Shown one piece after another: positions 15,553 to 23,808 of a stretch of DNA of 64,000 nt. Position numbers and translations under genes: made by a program. The notes under the pieces are model-generated. The model was not told the DNA's origin. It saw nothing but the letters and a program-made list of their open reading frames with translations, and did not search any database. The first letter of the stretch is position 1; each line of letters opens with the position of its first letter. Origin of the DNA: Ruegeria sp. ANG-R (GTDB lineage: Bacteria > Pseudomonadota > Alphaproteobacteria > Rhodobacterales > Rhodobacteraceae); assembly GCF_000813985.1 (NCBI RefSeq), contig NZ_JWLJ01000007.1, forward strand, positions 62,001-126,000. Direction: 5' to 3'.

Positions 15553-16353
15553 ATGCGCAAAGCAATCCTGCTGGTCGTTCTGGCCCTTGCACTCGTCTCA
15601 TGTGGCCGCCGCGCGCCGCAACCTCAGGCGGTTGAGCCGCAGGCCTTCGCGGACACTACTCCGCCTTCGATCATCTATCCCGCCTTTGGCGACGCCGACC
15701 CACACCCGTGGGAGGGGCGCCATCCCGGCCATTACCCGGTGCACGGGCTGGACGTCTCGCGCTGGCAGGGGCCGATTGACTGGCGCACAGCGCGCAAATC
15801 CGGTGTCAGCTTTGCCTTCATCAAAGCCACCGAGGGCGGAGATTTTACCGACCCGATGTTCGACGAACACCGCCGCGGTGCGCAGGCTGCCGGAGTGCCC
15901 TGGGGTGCCTATCACTATTACTATTTCTGCCGTCCGGCCCATGAACAGGCGCGCTGGTTTATCCAGAATGTACCCAAAGGCGCCGACCTGCCGCATGTAC
16001 TGGATATGGAGTGGACGCCCCATTCCAAAACCTGCACCCTGCGCCCCGATGGCGCCACCATCCGGGCTGAGGCGCAACGGTTCCTTGATATCCTCGAACG
16101 TCACTACGGCCGCCGCCCGATCGTCTATACCACTGTGGATTTTTATCGAGACACGGATATCGGACGTCTGCCCAAGACCGAGTTCTGGCTGCGCTCTGTC
16201 GCAGGACACCCCCGAAACGTCTACCCAAGCGCGATCTGGCGGTTCTGGCAATATACTGGAACCGGACTGGTGCCTGGGGTTCAGGGCAAGGTCGACATAA
16301 ACACCTTCAATGGTACGCCCGAGACTTGGGCGCTGTGGAAGGCAACACGCTAG
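15553..16353 (+). CDS. GH25 family lysozyme, putative lipoprotein
   Basis: A 266-residue glycoside hydrolase family 25 (Chalaropsis-type) muramidase. The N-terminus is a lipoprotein signal: MRKAILLVVLALALVSCGRR with lipobox LVSC, lipid-modified Cys at residue 17. The catalytic domain shows GLDVSRWQGPIDW, FAFIKATEGGDFTDPMF, HVLDMEW (acidic D-x-E pair) and FWQYTGTGLVPG. It would cleave the MurNAc-GlcNAc bond of peptidoglycan from the periplasmic side of a membrane. The ATG at 15553 is chosen because it starts the signal peptide; the upstream ATG at 15511 would block it. It converges with trmD (2 bases between stops). Confidence 0.9.
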   Translation: MRKAILLVVLALALVSCGRRAPQPQAVEPQAFADTTPPSIIYPAFGDADPHPWEGRHPGHYPVHGLDVSRWQGPIDWRTARKSGVSFAFIKATEGGDFTDPMFDEHRRGAQAAGVPWGAYHYYYFCRPAHEQARWFIQNVPKGADLPHVLDMEWTPHSKTCTLRPDGATIRAEAQRFLDILERHYGRRPIVYTTVDFYRDTDIGRLPKTEFWLRSVAGHPRNVYPSAIWRFWQYTGTGLVPGVQGKVDINTFNGTPETWALWKATR

Positions 16354-16355
16354 TC

Positions 16356-17159
16356 TTAGTCGTTGTCTTTGGATTTCTGATAAGCGTCCCAAAGATCGGG
16401 TCGTCTTTCGCGGGTGATCTGTTCGGACATCTCATGGCGCCAGTCCGCGATACGACCATGGTGGCCCGACATCAGAATGTCCGGGATCGGGCGGCCTTTC
16501 CAGTCTGCGGGGCGGGTGTATTGCGGATGCTCCAATAGGCCGGATGAGAAACTCTCCTCCTCAGCCGAAGCCTGATTGCCCAACACGCCGGGGATTAGCC
16601 GCACCGTCGCATCGATCAGCGCCTGTGCGGCGATCTCACCTCCGGTCATGACAAAATCGCCCAAGCTGACTTCTTGTACACCGTAATGCTCCAGCACGCG
16701 CTCATCGACGCCTTCGAAACGCCCACAAAGCAGCGTCATGCCATCGCAGCGGGCCAGATTCTGCATCATCTTCTGATCCATCCGACGCCCGCGCGGGCTG
16801 AGGTAGATCAGGGGCCAGTTACCCTGAACGCCAGCCATCGTGTGCTCAATGGCCTCACCCAACACATCGGCGCGCAAGACCATGCCTGCACCGCCACCAG
16901 CCGGAGTGTCATCCACGTTGCGATGCTTGCCGACCCCGAACTGGCGCAGATCGACGGTTTCCAACTGCCACAGCCCGTCCTGCAGGGCCTTGCCGGTCAG
17001 GCTTTCGCCCAGAACTCCAGGGAAGGCAGTCGGAAACAGAGTGATGATCTTGGCCTTCCACACCCCGTGCAGATCGGGCGTCGGCGTCATCAACTCGCGC
17101 GGCTTCAGCGTCGGGCGGATGGCTTTGCGGCCATGGGACTTTCCGGGTTTTTCTGTCAT
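16356..17159 (-). CDS. trmD: tRNA (guanine-N1-)-methyltransferase
   Basis: A 267-residue SPOUT-class methyltransferase that makes m1G37 in tRNA, preventing +1 frameshifts. Visible motifs are KIITLFPTAFPG, GGGAGMVLRADVL, the trefoil-knot SAM site (LIYLSPRGRRMDQ, LLCGRFEGVDERV, GDFVMTGGE) and ISGHHG-like LMSGHHGRIADWRHE. An N-terminal extension of about 35 residues precedes the conserved start; an internal ATG (residue 24) is an alternative. Its start overlaps the stop of the upstream sulfotransferase-like gene by 4 bases (ATGA), so the two are translationally coupled. Confidence 0.95.
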   Translation of the reverse strand: MTEKPGKSHGRKAIRPTLKPRELMTPTPDLHGVWKAKIITLFPTAFPGVLGESLTGKALQDGLWQLETVDLRQFGVGKHRNVDDTPAGGGAGMVLRADVLGEAIEHTMAGVQGNWPLIYLSPRGRRMDQKMMQNLARCDGMTLLCGRFEGVDERVLEHYGVQEVSLGDFVMTGGEIAAQALIDATVRLIPGVLGNQASAEEESFSSGLLEHPQYTRPADWKGRPIPDILMSGHHGRIADWRHEMSEQITRERRPDLWDAYQKSKDND

Positions 17160-17971
17160 TTTGAACCGATCAGATCATTTTGGACGCTTTGCACCAGAGC
17201 CGCCTTTTGGTCGACCAGTGTCGCGTCGTCCAGCGTTGAGCGGTTCATCTCCAACATCTGCTGCAACACATCCTCGGGCAGGCGAGGGTTTGATCGGGTC
17301 GGACCGACCAATTCGGCGGCCTTGTCCGGGGGCAGATCAAGGAATTCGGCGAAAGTGTTTCCAAGCCCATGGCGCAGGCCCTGCAGGTCCTCCAGCCATT
17401 CGGTCCGGACCGAGACCGAGGGCAACCGATCCCGCACCGCCTCTGCCGCGATCTGCGGCGAGGGCACAGGGTCAAGCCGCGCGCGGAAGGTGTCAAAATC
17501 CTGAATCAGGCGCGAGCGTTGCAGATCATGCGCCCACAGGCTGCGCAGCCAGCTTCCGCGTTGGCGCAACGAGTAGTAGAGCGTGATATGCACCTCTTCC
17601 CCGGCAAACCGATCCCGGATTAAGCCGACGAGGCAGGTGGCCAGTTCCGGTGCAGCTTCATATCCAACCGCGACATTGCGGCTGGGGCGCAGGCCCGAGA
17701 AATTCTCTTCACTCAGAACCAGCCCGCGTTTCTGGCCGAATTCCAGTGAATTCAGAAAGTGCCGCATCTGATCCCTGAAATCGCTCATCGCGCCGGGTGT
17801 GCCATAGACCGAATAGCGTGTCGCGGCCTCGGACAGACCGGTTTTGCGGGTCCGGTAGGGCAGGACCAGCGCATGGTGCGGCCAGATCAATGAGCGATTT
17901 TCGAATAGAAAGGACTGCGCTGCCGTCGTCCCGGTCTTATGCAGACCCAGATGCAGCAACACACGACGCAT
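17156..17971 (-). CDS. sulfotransferase-like P-loop protein
   Basis: A 271-residue protein whose N-terminus LLHLGLHKTGTTAAQSFLFEN is the PAPS 5'-phosphosulfate-binding loop of the sulfotransferase superfamily. A later ITLYYSLRQRGSWLRSLWAH segment fits the 3'-phosphate-binding RxxxxxxxS region. It lacks other recognisable domains and is probably cytoplasmic. The acceptor is unknown; such proteins often modify surface polysaccharides. It is embedded between rimM (1-base overlap) and trmD (4-base overlap), so it is co-expressed with tRNA/rRNA maturation genes. This suggests either a genuine RNA-metabolism link or insertion into a strong operon. Confidence 0.75.
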   Translation of the reverse strand: MRRVLLHLGLHKTGTTAAQSFLFENRSLIWPHHALVLPYRTRKTGLSEAATRYSVYGTPGAMSDFRDQMRHFLNSLEFGQKRGLVLSEENFSGLRPSRNVAVGYEAAPELATCLVGLIRDRFAGEEVHITLYYSLRQRGSWLRSLWAHDLQRSRLIQDFDTFRARLDPVPSPQIAAEAVRDRLPSVSVRTEWLEDLQGLRHGLGNTFAEFLDLPPDKAAELVGPTRSNPRLPEDVLQQMLEMNRSTLDDATLVDQKAALVQSVQNDLIGSK

Positions 17972-18483
17972 TACAGCAGGCCCTCGGGCGGATCAGCGAT
18001 GATGCGGCCTTTGTCCAGATCAACGGTCGGTACCGACTCCAGCGTGAACGGCAATAGAACAGTGGCCTTCAGCCCCGGACCATGCAGTTCCAGCAGGTCC
18101 GCCGCGCCGTGGTTCTGAACCGATTTTACCCGGCCCAACATGGTGCCGCCGGTGTCATAGACCTCAAGCCCGATCAGATCGGTGTGGTAAAACTCATCAT
18201 CCGGCAGCGACGGCAATTGATCGCGCCGCGCATAAAGGCGCAGGCCGTTCAGCGCATCCGCCTCTTCTTTGGACTCAATCCCACCCAGCCGTGCGGCGAA
18301 ACCATTCTTGATCGCGCGGGTCAGGACCACCGGATAGCGCTCTTTGCCGGTCTCATCGGTCAGCGGCGAATAGCCCTCGATATCCTCAGGGACGGCGCAG
18401 AAGCTCTTCAGCCGCACCTCGCCGCGCACCCCATACGAGCCCGCAATGCTGCCCACGCAGATCAGATCACTCATTTCGACCAT
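17971..18483 (-). CDS. rimM: 16S rRNA processing protein RimM
   Basis: A 170-residue RimM protein needed for maturation of the 30S head; it binds S19. The N-terminal RimM barrel shows [21 protein letters not shown], and the PRC-barrel part includes [35 protein letters not shown] and [15 protein letters not shown]. It starts inside the small upstream gene (17 bases overlap) and ends on the start of the sulfotransferase-like gene. Start choice between the ATG at 18483 and the MSDL ATG at 18474 is uncertain. Confidence 0.95.
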   Translation of the reverse strand: MVEMSDLICVGSIAGSYGVRGEVRLKSFCAVPEDIEGYSPLTDETGKERYPVVLTRAIKNGFAARLGGIESKEEADALNGLRLYARRDQLPSLPDDEFYHTDLIGLEVYDTGGTMLGRVKSVQNHGAADLLELHGPGLKATVLLPFTLESVPTVDLDKGRIIADPPEGLL

Positions 18484-18613
18484 CCGTCACACATAGCCCG
18501 TCCCGCCATTGCCCGACCCCCTCGCACGCCTCGCGCTGGTTCGAGCGTTCGAAGAATACGCCTACAATAAAGGCGATCGCCAGCAGGATGGGAAGCCGTA
18601 ACAATCCGAACAT
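18467..18613 (-). CDS. 48-residue membrane-anchored small protein
   Basis: A short gene between bluB and rimM. The ATG lies 2 bases after the bluB stop and the stop (18469..18467) falls inside the rimM start region. The predicted peptide begins [20 protein letters not shown], a clear transmembrane helix or uncleaved signal anchor, followed by a charged stretch ([11 protein letters not shown]) and two cysteines (residues 30 and 41) in a short periplasmic or cytoplasmic tail. Similar small proteins with a helix and ...ERxxQxExC... pattern occur widely in Rhodobacterales as hypothetical proteins, from memory. Function unknown. Confidence 0.6.
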   Translation of the reverse strand: MFGLLRLPILLAIAFIVGVFFERSNQREACEGVGQWRDGLCVTDGRNE

Positions 18614-18615
18614 GT

Positions 18616-19251
18616 CTAGCGCACCTCGATGGGCAAAGTGTCATTGCGGTCTTCCCAACCGACCTGTTCCAATTCAGGCGTATCCGAAAAGCTTTCGGGC
18701 AGACCTACACAGAAATAACCGATCAACCGCCAATCCTTGGGCACATCCAGATCGCGCGCCATCTGGTCCGGGTCGAGGATAGAGACCCAACCCAGCCCCA
18801 GCCCTTCTGCCCGCAAGGCAAGCCAGAACAGGGTGATCGCCGAGACCACTGAATAGCGCCGCATCTCGGGCATGGTGCCCGCGCCCAGACCTTGACCCTT
18901 GTCAGTGGCATCATCGCAAAACACGGCCAGCTGCACGGGGGCTTCTTTCATCCCGGACAGTTTCAACTGGCTATACAGCTGCGCCTTTTCGCCGGAATAC
19001 CCGCTCAGCGCCTGTTCGTTTGCGGTTTGGAAATTCTTCAATGCCGCGTCGCGCGCGGCCTGAGTTTCGACGCGGATCACGCGCCAGGGTTCGCTCAGCC
19101 CCACCGAAGGGGCCAGGCGAAACGCGTCGAGGCAGCGCGTCAGCACTGCCTCGTCAATCGCGTCAGAGCGGAACCGGCGCACATCGCGCCGGAGCCGCAT
19201 CAACAGATCGAACTGCGTGCGAAAATCGTCGGTGAAAGCCTGATCCCGCAC
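18616..19251 (-). CDS. bluB: 5,6-dimethylbenzimidazole synthase
   Basis: A 211-residue nitroreductase-fold flavoenzyme of the BluB type. BluB uses O2 to break down reduced FMN and yields 5,6-dimethylbenzimidazole, the lower ligand of vitamin B12. Diagnostic segments are MRLRRDVRRFR, LDAFRLAPSVGLSEPWR (BluB rather than general nitroreductase) and GYFCVGLPE...DTPELEQVGWE. It lies 12 bases after rpsP and directly before the small membrane protein and rimM. Other B12 genes (cobC, cobD) occur 26 kb away in the same window, supporting an aerobic cobalamin producer. Confidence 0.9.
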   Translation of the reverse strand: MRDQAFTDDFRTQFDLLMRLRRDVRRFRSDAIDEAVLTRCLDAFRLAPSVGLSEPWRVIRVETQAARDAALKNFQTANEQALSGYSGEKAQLYSQLKLSGMKEAPVQLAVFCDDATDKGQGLGAGTMPEMRRYSVVSAITLFWLALRAEGLGLGWVSILDPDQMARDLDVPKDWRLIGYFCVGLPESFSDTPELEQVGWEDRNDTLPIEVR

Positions 19252-19263
19252 GCGCCGGCCTGC

Positions 19264-19644
19264 TTATTCTTCTGCCGCAGCTTCTTCAGCCGGTGCAGCC
19301 GCCGCTTCGGCAGCCTTGGCAGCTTTCTCTTCCGCGCGCTCTTGGGCTTTCTTGCCCGGAGTACCCTTGTTGGGGTTGTTGCGCTCGGCTTTTTCACGGG
19401 TGCCAGCAGCTTCGAGCATACGAGCGATCCGGTCGGTGGGCTGTGCGCCCTGATCCAGCCAGTACTGGATGCGCTCCATGTTCATTTTCACGCGCTCTTC
19501 GCTGTCTTTCGGCAGCAGCGGGTTGTAGGTGCCCAGTTTCTCGATGAAACGGCCATCGCGAGGCATACGGCTGTCAGCCGCAACAATGCGATAGAAGGGA
19601 CGCTTTTTCGAGCCGCCGCGGGCGAGACGAATTTTCATTGCCAT
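19264..19644 (-). CDS. rpsP: 30S ribosomal protein S16
   Basis: A 126-residue S16. The conserved core ([46 protein letters not shown]) occupies the first 80 residues. A 40-residue tail of Lys, Glu and Ala ([23 protein letters not shown] region) extends beyond the usual 80-90 residue length; such tails are common in alphaproteobacterial S16. The conserved core begins at residue 3. It follows the chorismate mutase gene by 43 bases. Confidence 0.96.
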   Translation of the reverse strand: MAMKIRLARGGSKKRPFYRIVAADSRMPRDGRFIEKLGTYNPLLPKDSEERVKMNMERIQYWLDQGAQPTDRIARMLEAAGTREKAERNNPNKGTPGKKAQERAEEKAAKAAEAAAAPAEEAAAEE

Positions 19645-19687
19645 GGTGGTATCTCCTTTGAATGGCGTATCCGGCGTAGGTACCGGT

Positions 19688-19984
19688 TTAGTTCTGGTGT
19701 TTCTTATGGTGTCGGATGACTTCCTGAATGATGAAATTCAGGAAAGCCTTGGCGAAATCGGGGTCCAGATCGGCCTCTTTCGCCAGGTCTTCTAACCGTG
19801 CGATCTGCGCAGCCTCGCGCGAAGGATCGGACGGGGGAAGGTCGTGTGCGGCCTTGAGCTTGCCAACAGCCTGCGTGTGCTTGAACCGCTCGCCCAGCGT
19901 ATAGACAAGGATCGCATCCAGCCGGTCGATGCTTTCGCGATGGTCTTTCAACAGCGCGGCAGCCTGTGTCACGGGGTTGGTCAT
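19688..19984 (-). CDS. chorismate mutase (AroQ type)
   Basis: A 98-residue all-helical AroQ-type chorismate mutase. The pattern [29 protein letters not shown] carries the arginine and lysine residues that bind chorismate, and the second helix has [20 protein letters not shown]. It converts chorismate to prephenate for Phe/Tyr synthesis. Its start overlaps the stop of the last GNAT gene by 4 bases. A position between acetyltransferase genes and rpsP is, from memory, common in Rhodobacterales. Confidence 0.9.
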   Translation of the reverse strand: MTNPVTQAAALLKDHRESIDRLDAILVYTLGERFKHTQAVGKLKAAHDLPPSDPSREAAQIARLEDLAKEADLDPDFAKAFLNFIIQEVIRHHKKHQN

Positions 19985-20520
19985 TGGCCGGTCCTCTCGG
20001 TGGTCAAATCAATCTGCGGATGGCGCCAGATCTGGGCGTGCTTGCCCAGAAGTTCGGCGCGCTCGATCTCCAGCGTTGCGCCGAGGCGTTCGGCAAGAGC
20101 GCGCGAGCGATCATTGGCATGGGCGATGTATGAAATAACACCATTCAGGCCCTGATGCCGGGCGGCGTAGTCGCGCGCAGCCGCTGCGGCCTCAAAGCCC
20201 AGACCTTTGCCCTCGGCTTCTGCCATCAGGGTCCAGCCCAGCTCGGGTTCAGCCCAGCCGGGAACGTAGATCATACCGGCCCAGCCGACAAATGCGCCGC
20301 TGGCCTTTTCGGTCAGGTGCCACAGGCCATACCCGCGCAGCGCCCAATGACCCAACCGGTTCGACAAAGAGCTCCAGCTTTCAAGCGCATCCTTGGGGCC
20401 ACCGACCATATGGCTACGCTCGGTCGCGAAGAATGCGGTCATCGCAGGCAGGTCATCCAGATGTGGTGCACGCAGGATCAAGCGCTCTGTCTCGACAGTG
20501 GGGATAGTGAAAGTTGTCAT
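19981..20520 (-). CDS. GNAT family acetyltransferase (fourth of four)
   Basis: A 179-residue RimJ/RimL-like GNAT acetyltransferase. The N-terminal VETERLILRAPHLDDL start is typical of the subfamily. The motif A region PEPELGWTLMAEAEGKGLGFEAAAAA carries the acetyl-CoA pyrophosphate loop (EGKGLGFEA), and VISYIAHANDRSRALAERLGA corresponds to motif B. It overlaps both neighbours by 4 bases. It is the last and fourth gene of a tandem array of paralogues; its acyl acceptor is not predictable. Confidence 0.9.
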   Translation of the reverse strand: MTTFTIPTVETERLILRAPHLDDLPAMTAFFATERSHMVGGPKDALESWSSLSNRLGHWALRGYGLWHLTEKASGAFVGWAGMIYVPGWAEPELGWTLMAEAEGKGLGFEAAAAARDYAARHQGLNGVISYIAHANDRSRALAERLGATLEIERAELLGKHAQIWRHPQIDLTTERTGQ

Positions 20521-21053
20521 ACCGCACCCTCCGCCAGCTGTTTCGGACCGGGGTGGCGATAGACCAGTTCGGTCCCATGGGTCACGTTTTCATAGCTACG
20601 CTCGAAACGCGCGCCCATCCGTTCAGCCAGCGCAATCGAGCGTTCATTGCCTGGAAAAATGTTTGAACTCAGCGCATCGAAGCCCAGGACCTCGTAGGCA
20701 TAGTGGCGCACTTCCTCTGCCGCCTCCCGGGCATAGCCTTTGCCCTCACTGCCCGCGAACATGACCCAGCCCAGCTCTGGCTCGGGCCAACCTTCGGGAC
20801 CCCAGATGCCGACGATGCCGACCGGCTGACCGTCGCGCGTTTCAACTGTCCAGAACCCAAAGCCATGCAGGACCCAATGTCCTATCATGCTGGCAAACCA
20901 CCGCCAGGCTTCATTGCGATTCAACGGGCCGCCAAAGCCCCAGCTCCGGTCCTTATCGGCAAAGAAGCGCGCGATTTGTTCAAAGTCGCGCTGCTCAGGT
21001 CCGCGCAGGACCAGACGTTCGGTTTTCAGAACAGGTATCTGGAGGTCGATCAT
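20517..21053 (-). CDS. GNAT family acetyltransferase (third of four)
   Basis: A 178-residue GNAT paralogue (LKTERLVLRGPEQRDF start). The acetyl-CoA loop reads SEGKGYAREAAEEVR after PEPELGWVMFAG, and the motif B region is DALSSNIFPGNERSIALAERMGA. Start and stop each overlap the flanking GNAT genes by 4 bases (ATGA). The order of motifs is identical to its neighbours, showing origin by tandem duplication. Substrate unknown. Confidence 0.9.
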   Translation of the reverse strand: MIDLQIPVLKTERLVLRGPEQRDFEQIARFFADKDRSWGFGGPLNRNEAWRWFASMIGHWVLHGFGFWTVETRDGQPVGIVGIWGPEGWPEPELGWVMFAGSEGKGYAREAAEEVRHYAYEVLGFDALSSNIFPGNERSIALAERMGARFERSYENVTHGTELVYRHPGPKQLAEGAV

Positions 21054-21598
21054 GCGTAGGCCTCCATCCCGCCATTCACCAGATCGCCCGGCGCCGGATG
21101 TCGCCAGATTTCGGACCTGCCATATTTGGGGTGGTCGTAGTGATATTCGAACTGCGCACCCATCCGCTTGGCCACGGCCTTGCTGGCGGTATTGTCCAGA
21201 TCAATCAGCGAGATCGCAGTTTTCCAGCCCAGAATGTCATAGGCATATGAACGAGCAGCCAGAGCTGCCTCGGTTGCGTAGCCTTTGCCGGTGGCATGGG
21301 TCATCAGCGTCCAACCGACCTCGGGCTCGGGCCAGCCTTCGGGGAACCACAGGCCAATGCGTCCGACATATGCGCCGGTGTCTTTCTCATCAACGCTCCA
21401 ATAGCCATAGCCGCGCACGGCCCAATGGCCCAGAAGCGAGGCGAACACCCGCCACACCTCGTCGCGGCGTAAAGGCCCGCCGACAAACTGGGCGGCCTCG
21501 CTGGCAAAAAAGGCGGTATCGGCATCCAGATCAGCTTCGGACGGCGCGCGCATGATCAGGCGTTCGGTTTCAAGTTGGGGAATATTGAGCAAGGTCAT
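21050..21598 (-). CDS. GNAT family acetyltransferase (second of four)
   Basis: A 182-residue GNAT paralogue (LETERLIMRAPSEADL start). The acetyl-CoA loop ATGKGYATEAALAAR follows PEPEVGWTLMTH, and the motif B region reads TAISLIDLDNTASKAVAKRMGA. It also keeps the WRVFASLLGHWAVRGYGYWSV block shared by all four members. 4-base overlaps exist on both sides. Substrate unknown. Confidence 0.9.
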   Translation of the reverse strand: MTLLNIPQLETERLIMRAPSEADLDADTAFFASEAAQFVGGPLRRDEVWRVFASLLGHWAVRGYGYWSVDEKDTGAYVGRIGLWFPEGWPEPEVGWTLMTHATGKGYATEAALAARSYAYDILGWKTAISLIDLDNTASKAVAKRMGAQFEYHYDHPKYGRSEIWRHPAPGDLVNGGMEAYA

Positions 21599-22197
21599 GC
21601 TGATCCCCCGGCTTTGACAGGCAGGTGACGATAGACCAGAGTGGTGCCGCCGGCCTCAGCAATCTCACGTTCGACGGTCGCGCCCAGCCGTTCGGCTAGG
21701 CGTTGCGAGCGGGCATTACCTTTTACGATGAAGCTTGCAATTGTGTTCCATCCAAGTTGGTCGAAGGCAAAATCACGCGCCACGTTGGCCGCTTCGAATG
21801 CATATCCTTGGCCTTCGCCCTCTTCGGTGAAGATAAAGCCCAGCTCGGGTTCAGGATCTTCAGGTTCGAAGCCCAGAACTACGAAACCCAAAAGCTGACC
21901 ATCCGCCTTAGATTCAACCGACCACAAACCATGGCCGCGCAATGACCAGATGGCGACCATCTGAGCGAAGTCGTACCACGCGTCCTCGCGCGACATGACG
22001 GTCAGATACCGCGCGCGTGGGCTGGCAACAATCTGGGCGTAAGTGTCGAAATCCGAGAGCTGCGGCGCTCGCAGAACCAATCGCTCGGTTTCGAGCGTTG
22101 GAATGGCACCCGCCACCCGAACTGCCAGCTCAATCCCCTGAGCGTTCGGCGCAGCTTCAAACCGGAAGGTCATAGCAGAACCTCCGGTTTGGCGCAT
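21595..22197 (-). CDS. GNAT family acetyltransferase (first of four)
   Basis: A 200-residue GNAT paralogue and the first of the array, 33 bases after ffh. It has about 25 extra N-terminal residues; the conserved domain starts at IPTLETERLVLRAPQLSDF. The loop EGEGQGYAFEAANVAR replaces the usual GKG by GQG. Motif B reads TIASFIVKGNARSQRLAERLGA. An alternative start at MTFRFEA (about 22173) is possible. It overlaps the next GNAT gene by 4 bases. Confidence 0.88.
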   Translation of the reverse strand: MRQTGGSAMTFRFEAAPNAQGIELAVRVAGAIPTLETERLVLRAPQLSDFDTYAQIVASPRARYLTVMSREDAWYDFAQMVAIWSLRGHGLWSVESKADGQLLGFVVLGFEPEDPEPELGFIFTEEGEGQGYAFEAANVARDFAFDQLGWNTIASFIVKGNARSQRLAERLGATVEREIAEAGGTTLVYRHLPVKAGGSA

Positions 22198-22230
22198 GAG
22201 CGCATGGATATGCAGGGGGCGAAAGCCACG

Positions 22231-23739
22231 TTACTTCTTCTTCCCGAACCCGCTGAGGCCGGGAGGCAGACCCATGCCACCACCCAGACCGGGCATTCCG
22301 CCGGGCATCTTGCCGCCCATTGCTTTCGCGGCCTGTTCCAGCGCCTTGGGGTCCATGCCCGCCGCCATTTCCTCGGGCGAGGGGCCGCCTTTGCCGAACA
22401 TGCCTTTCATGGCCTGTTTCAGCATCTTGCCTTTACCCATCTTGCCCATCTTTTTCATCATGTCCGACATCTGCCGGTGCATCTTGAGCAGCTTGTTGAG
22501 GTCGCTGACTTCCATGCCAGAACCCGCCGCGATACGTTTCTTGCGGCTCGCCTGCAGCAATTGCGGATTGGCGCGTTCGCGTTTGGTCATCGACTGAATC
22601 ATGGCGATCTGCTGGCGCAGGATCTTGTCGTCCAGACCGGCCTGATCCATCTGCTTAGCCATCTTGCCCATGCCGGGCATCATGCCCATCATGCCCTGCA
22701 TACCGCCCATCTGGATCATCTGTTCCAGCTGCATTTTCAGGTCGTTCATGTTGAACTGACCTTTGACCATGCGCTTCATCATGCGCTCGGTCTGTTCGAT
22801 CTCCATCGTTTCCTGGGCTTTTTCGACCAGGGCAACGATGTCGCCCATGCCCAGAATACGACCGGCGATCCGGTCCGGCTCAAAGGTTTCGAGCGCGTCC
22901 ATCTTTTCGCCCAAGCCCACAAAGCGGATCGGCTTGCCGGTGACTGCGCGCATCGACAGCGCTGCACCGCCACGCCCGTCGCCGTCCATCCGGGTCAGAA
23001 CCACGCCCGAGATGCCGACCTTGGCGTCGAACTCCTCGGCGACTTCAACGGCGACCTGACCGGTCAGGCCGTCGACCACCAGCAGGGTCTCGCGCGGGTC
23101 AACCACGTTGCGGACCTGCTCGACCTCGTCCATCAGGACTTCGTCAATGTGCAGACGGCCCGCAGTGTCGAGCATGTAGACGTCATAGCCGCCCAGCGTC
23201 GCCTGCTGCTTGGCGCGTTTGGCGATATCGACCGGCGTCTGACCGGGTACAATCGGCAGCGTATCGACACCAACCTGCGTGCCCAGAACCGCCAGCTGAT
23301 CCATCGCCGCCGGGCGATAGACATCAAGCGAGGCCATCAAGACCTTCTTGCCCTCTTTCTCTTTCAGGCGTTTGGCGAGCTTACCGGTGGTGGTCGTCTT
23401 ACCCGAGCCCTGCAGACCGACCATCAGGATCGGCGCGGGCGGGTTGTCGATCTTAAGCGCGCCGGGATCTTCCTCGCCTCGCAGGGTATCGACCAGCGCG
23501 TCGTGCACGATCTTGACGACCTGCTGGCCGGGGGTGATCGATTTCGTCACCGCCTGACCGGTCGCCTGTTCCTGTACTTTCTTGACGAATTCCCGCGCTA
23601 CCGGCAGCGAAACGTCAGCCTCAAGCAGGGCAACGCGAACCTCGCGCAGGGCGGTCTTGACGTCTTCTTCGGACAGGGCACCCTGTTTGGTCAGCCGGTC
23701 AAAGACGCCGGAAAGGCGTTCGGATAGATTTTCAAACAT
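22231..23739 (-). CDS. ffh: signal recognition particle protein Ffh
   Basis: A 502-residue SRP54. The N domain is followed by the GTPase domain (P-loop VGLQGSGKTTTTGKLA, DTAGRLHIDE, TRMDGDGRGG) and the methionine-rich M domain (MIQMGGMQGMMGMMPGMGKM) that binds 4.5S RNA and signal peptides. The C-terminus has a glycine/methionine-rich extension ending in GFGKKK. Ffh delivers membrane proteins to FtsY and SecYEG. It heads the minus-strand operon that continues through the GNAT genes to trmD. The mRNA leader is highly structured. Confidence 0.97.
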   Translation of the reverse strand: MFENLSERLSGVFDRLTKQGALSEEDVKTALREVRVALLEADVSLPVAREFVKKVQEQATGQAVTKSITPGQQVVKIVHDALVDTLRGEEDPGALKIDNPPAPILMVGLQGSGKTTTTGKLAKRLKEKEGKKVLMASLDVYRPAAMDQLAVLGTQVGVDTLPIVPGQTPVDIAKRAKQQATLGGYDVYMLDTAGRLHIDEVLMDEVEQVRNVVDPRETLLVVDGLTGQVAVEVAEEFDAKVGISGVVLTRMDGDGRGGAALSMRAVTGKPIRFVGLGEKMDALETFEPDRIAGRILGMGDIVALVEKAQETMEIEQTERMMKRMVKGQFNMNDLKMQLEQMIQMGGMQGMMGMMPGMGKMAKQMDQAGLDDKILRQQIAMIQSMTKRERANPQLLQASRKKRIAAGSGMEVSDLNKLLKMHRQMSDMMKKMGKMGKGKMLKQAMKGMFGKGGPSPEEMAAGMDPKALEQAAKAMGGKMPGGMPGLGGGMGLPPGLSGFGKKK

Positions 23740-23808
23740 GCCTTCGGCCTCCTTAGCCGGTTATCTGGTGGCGTGCCTTAGATAGGACGCGCCGGTTAAA
23801 TGCACAAA

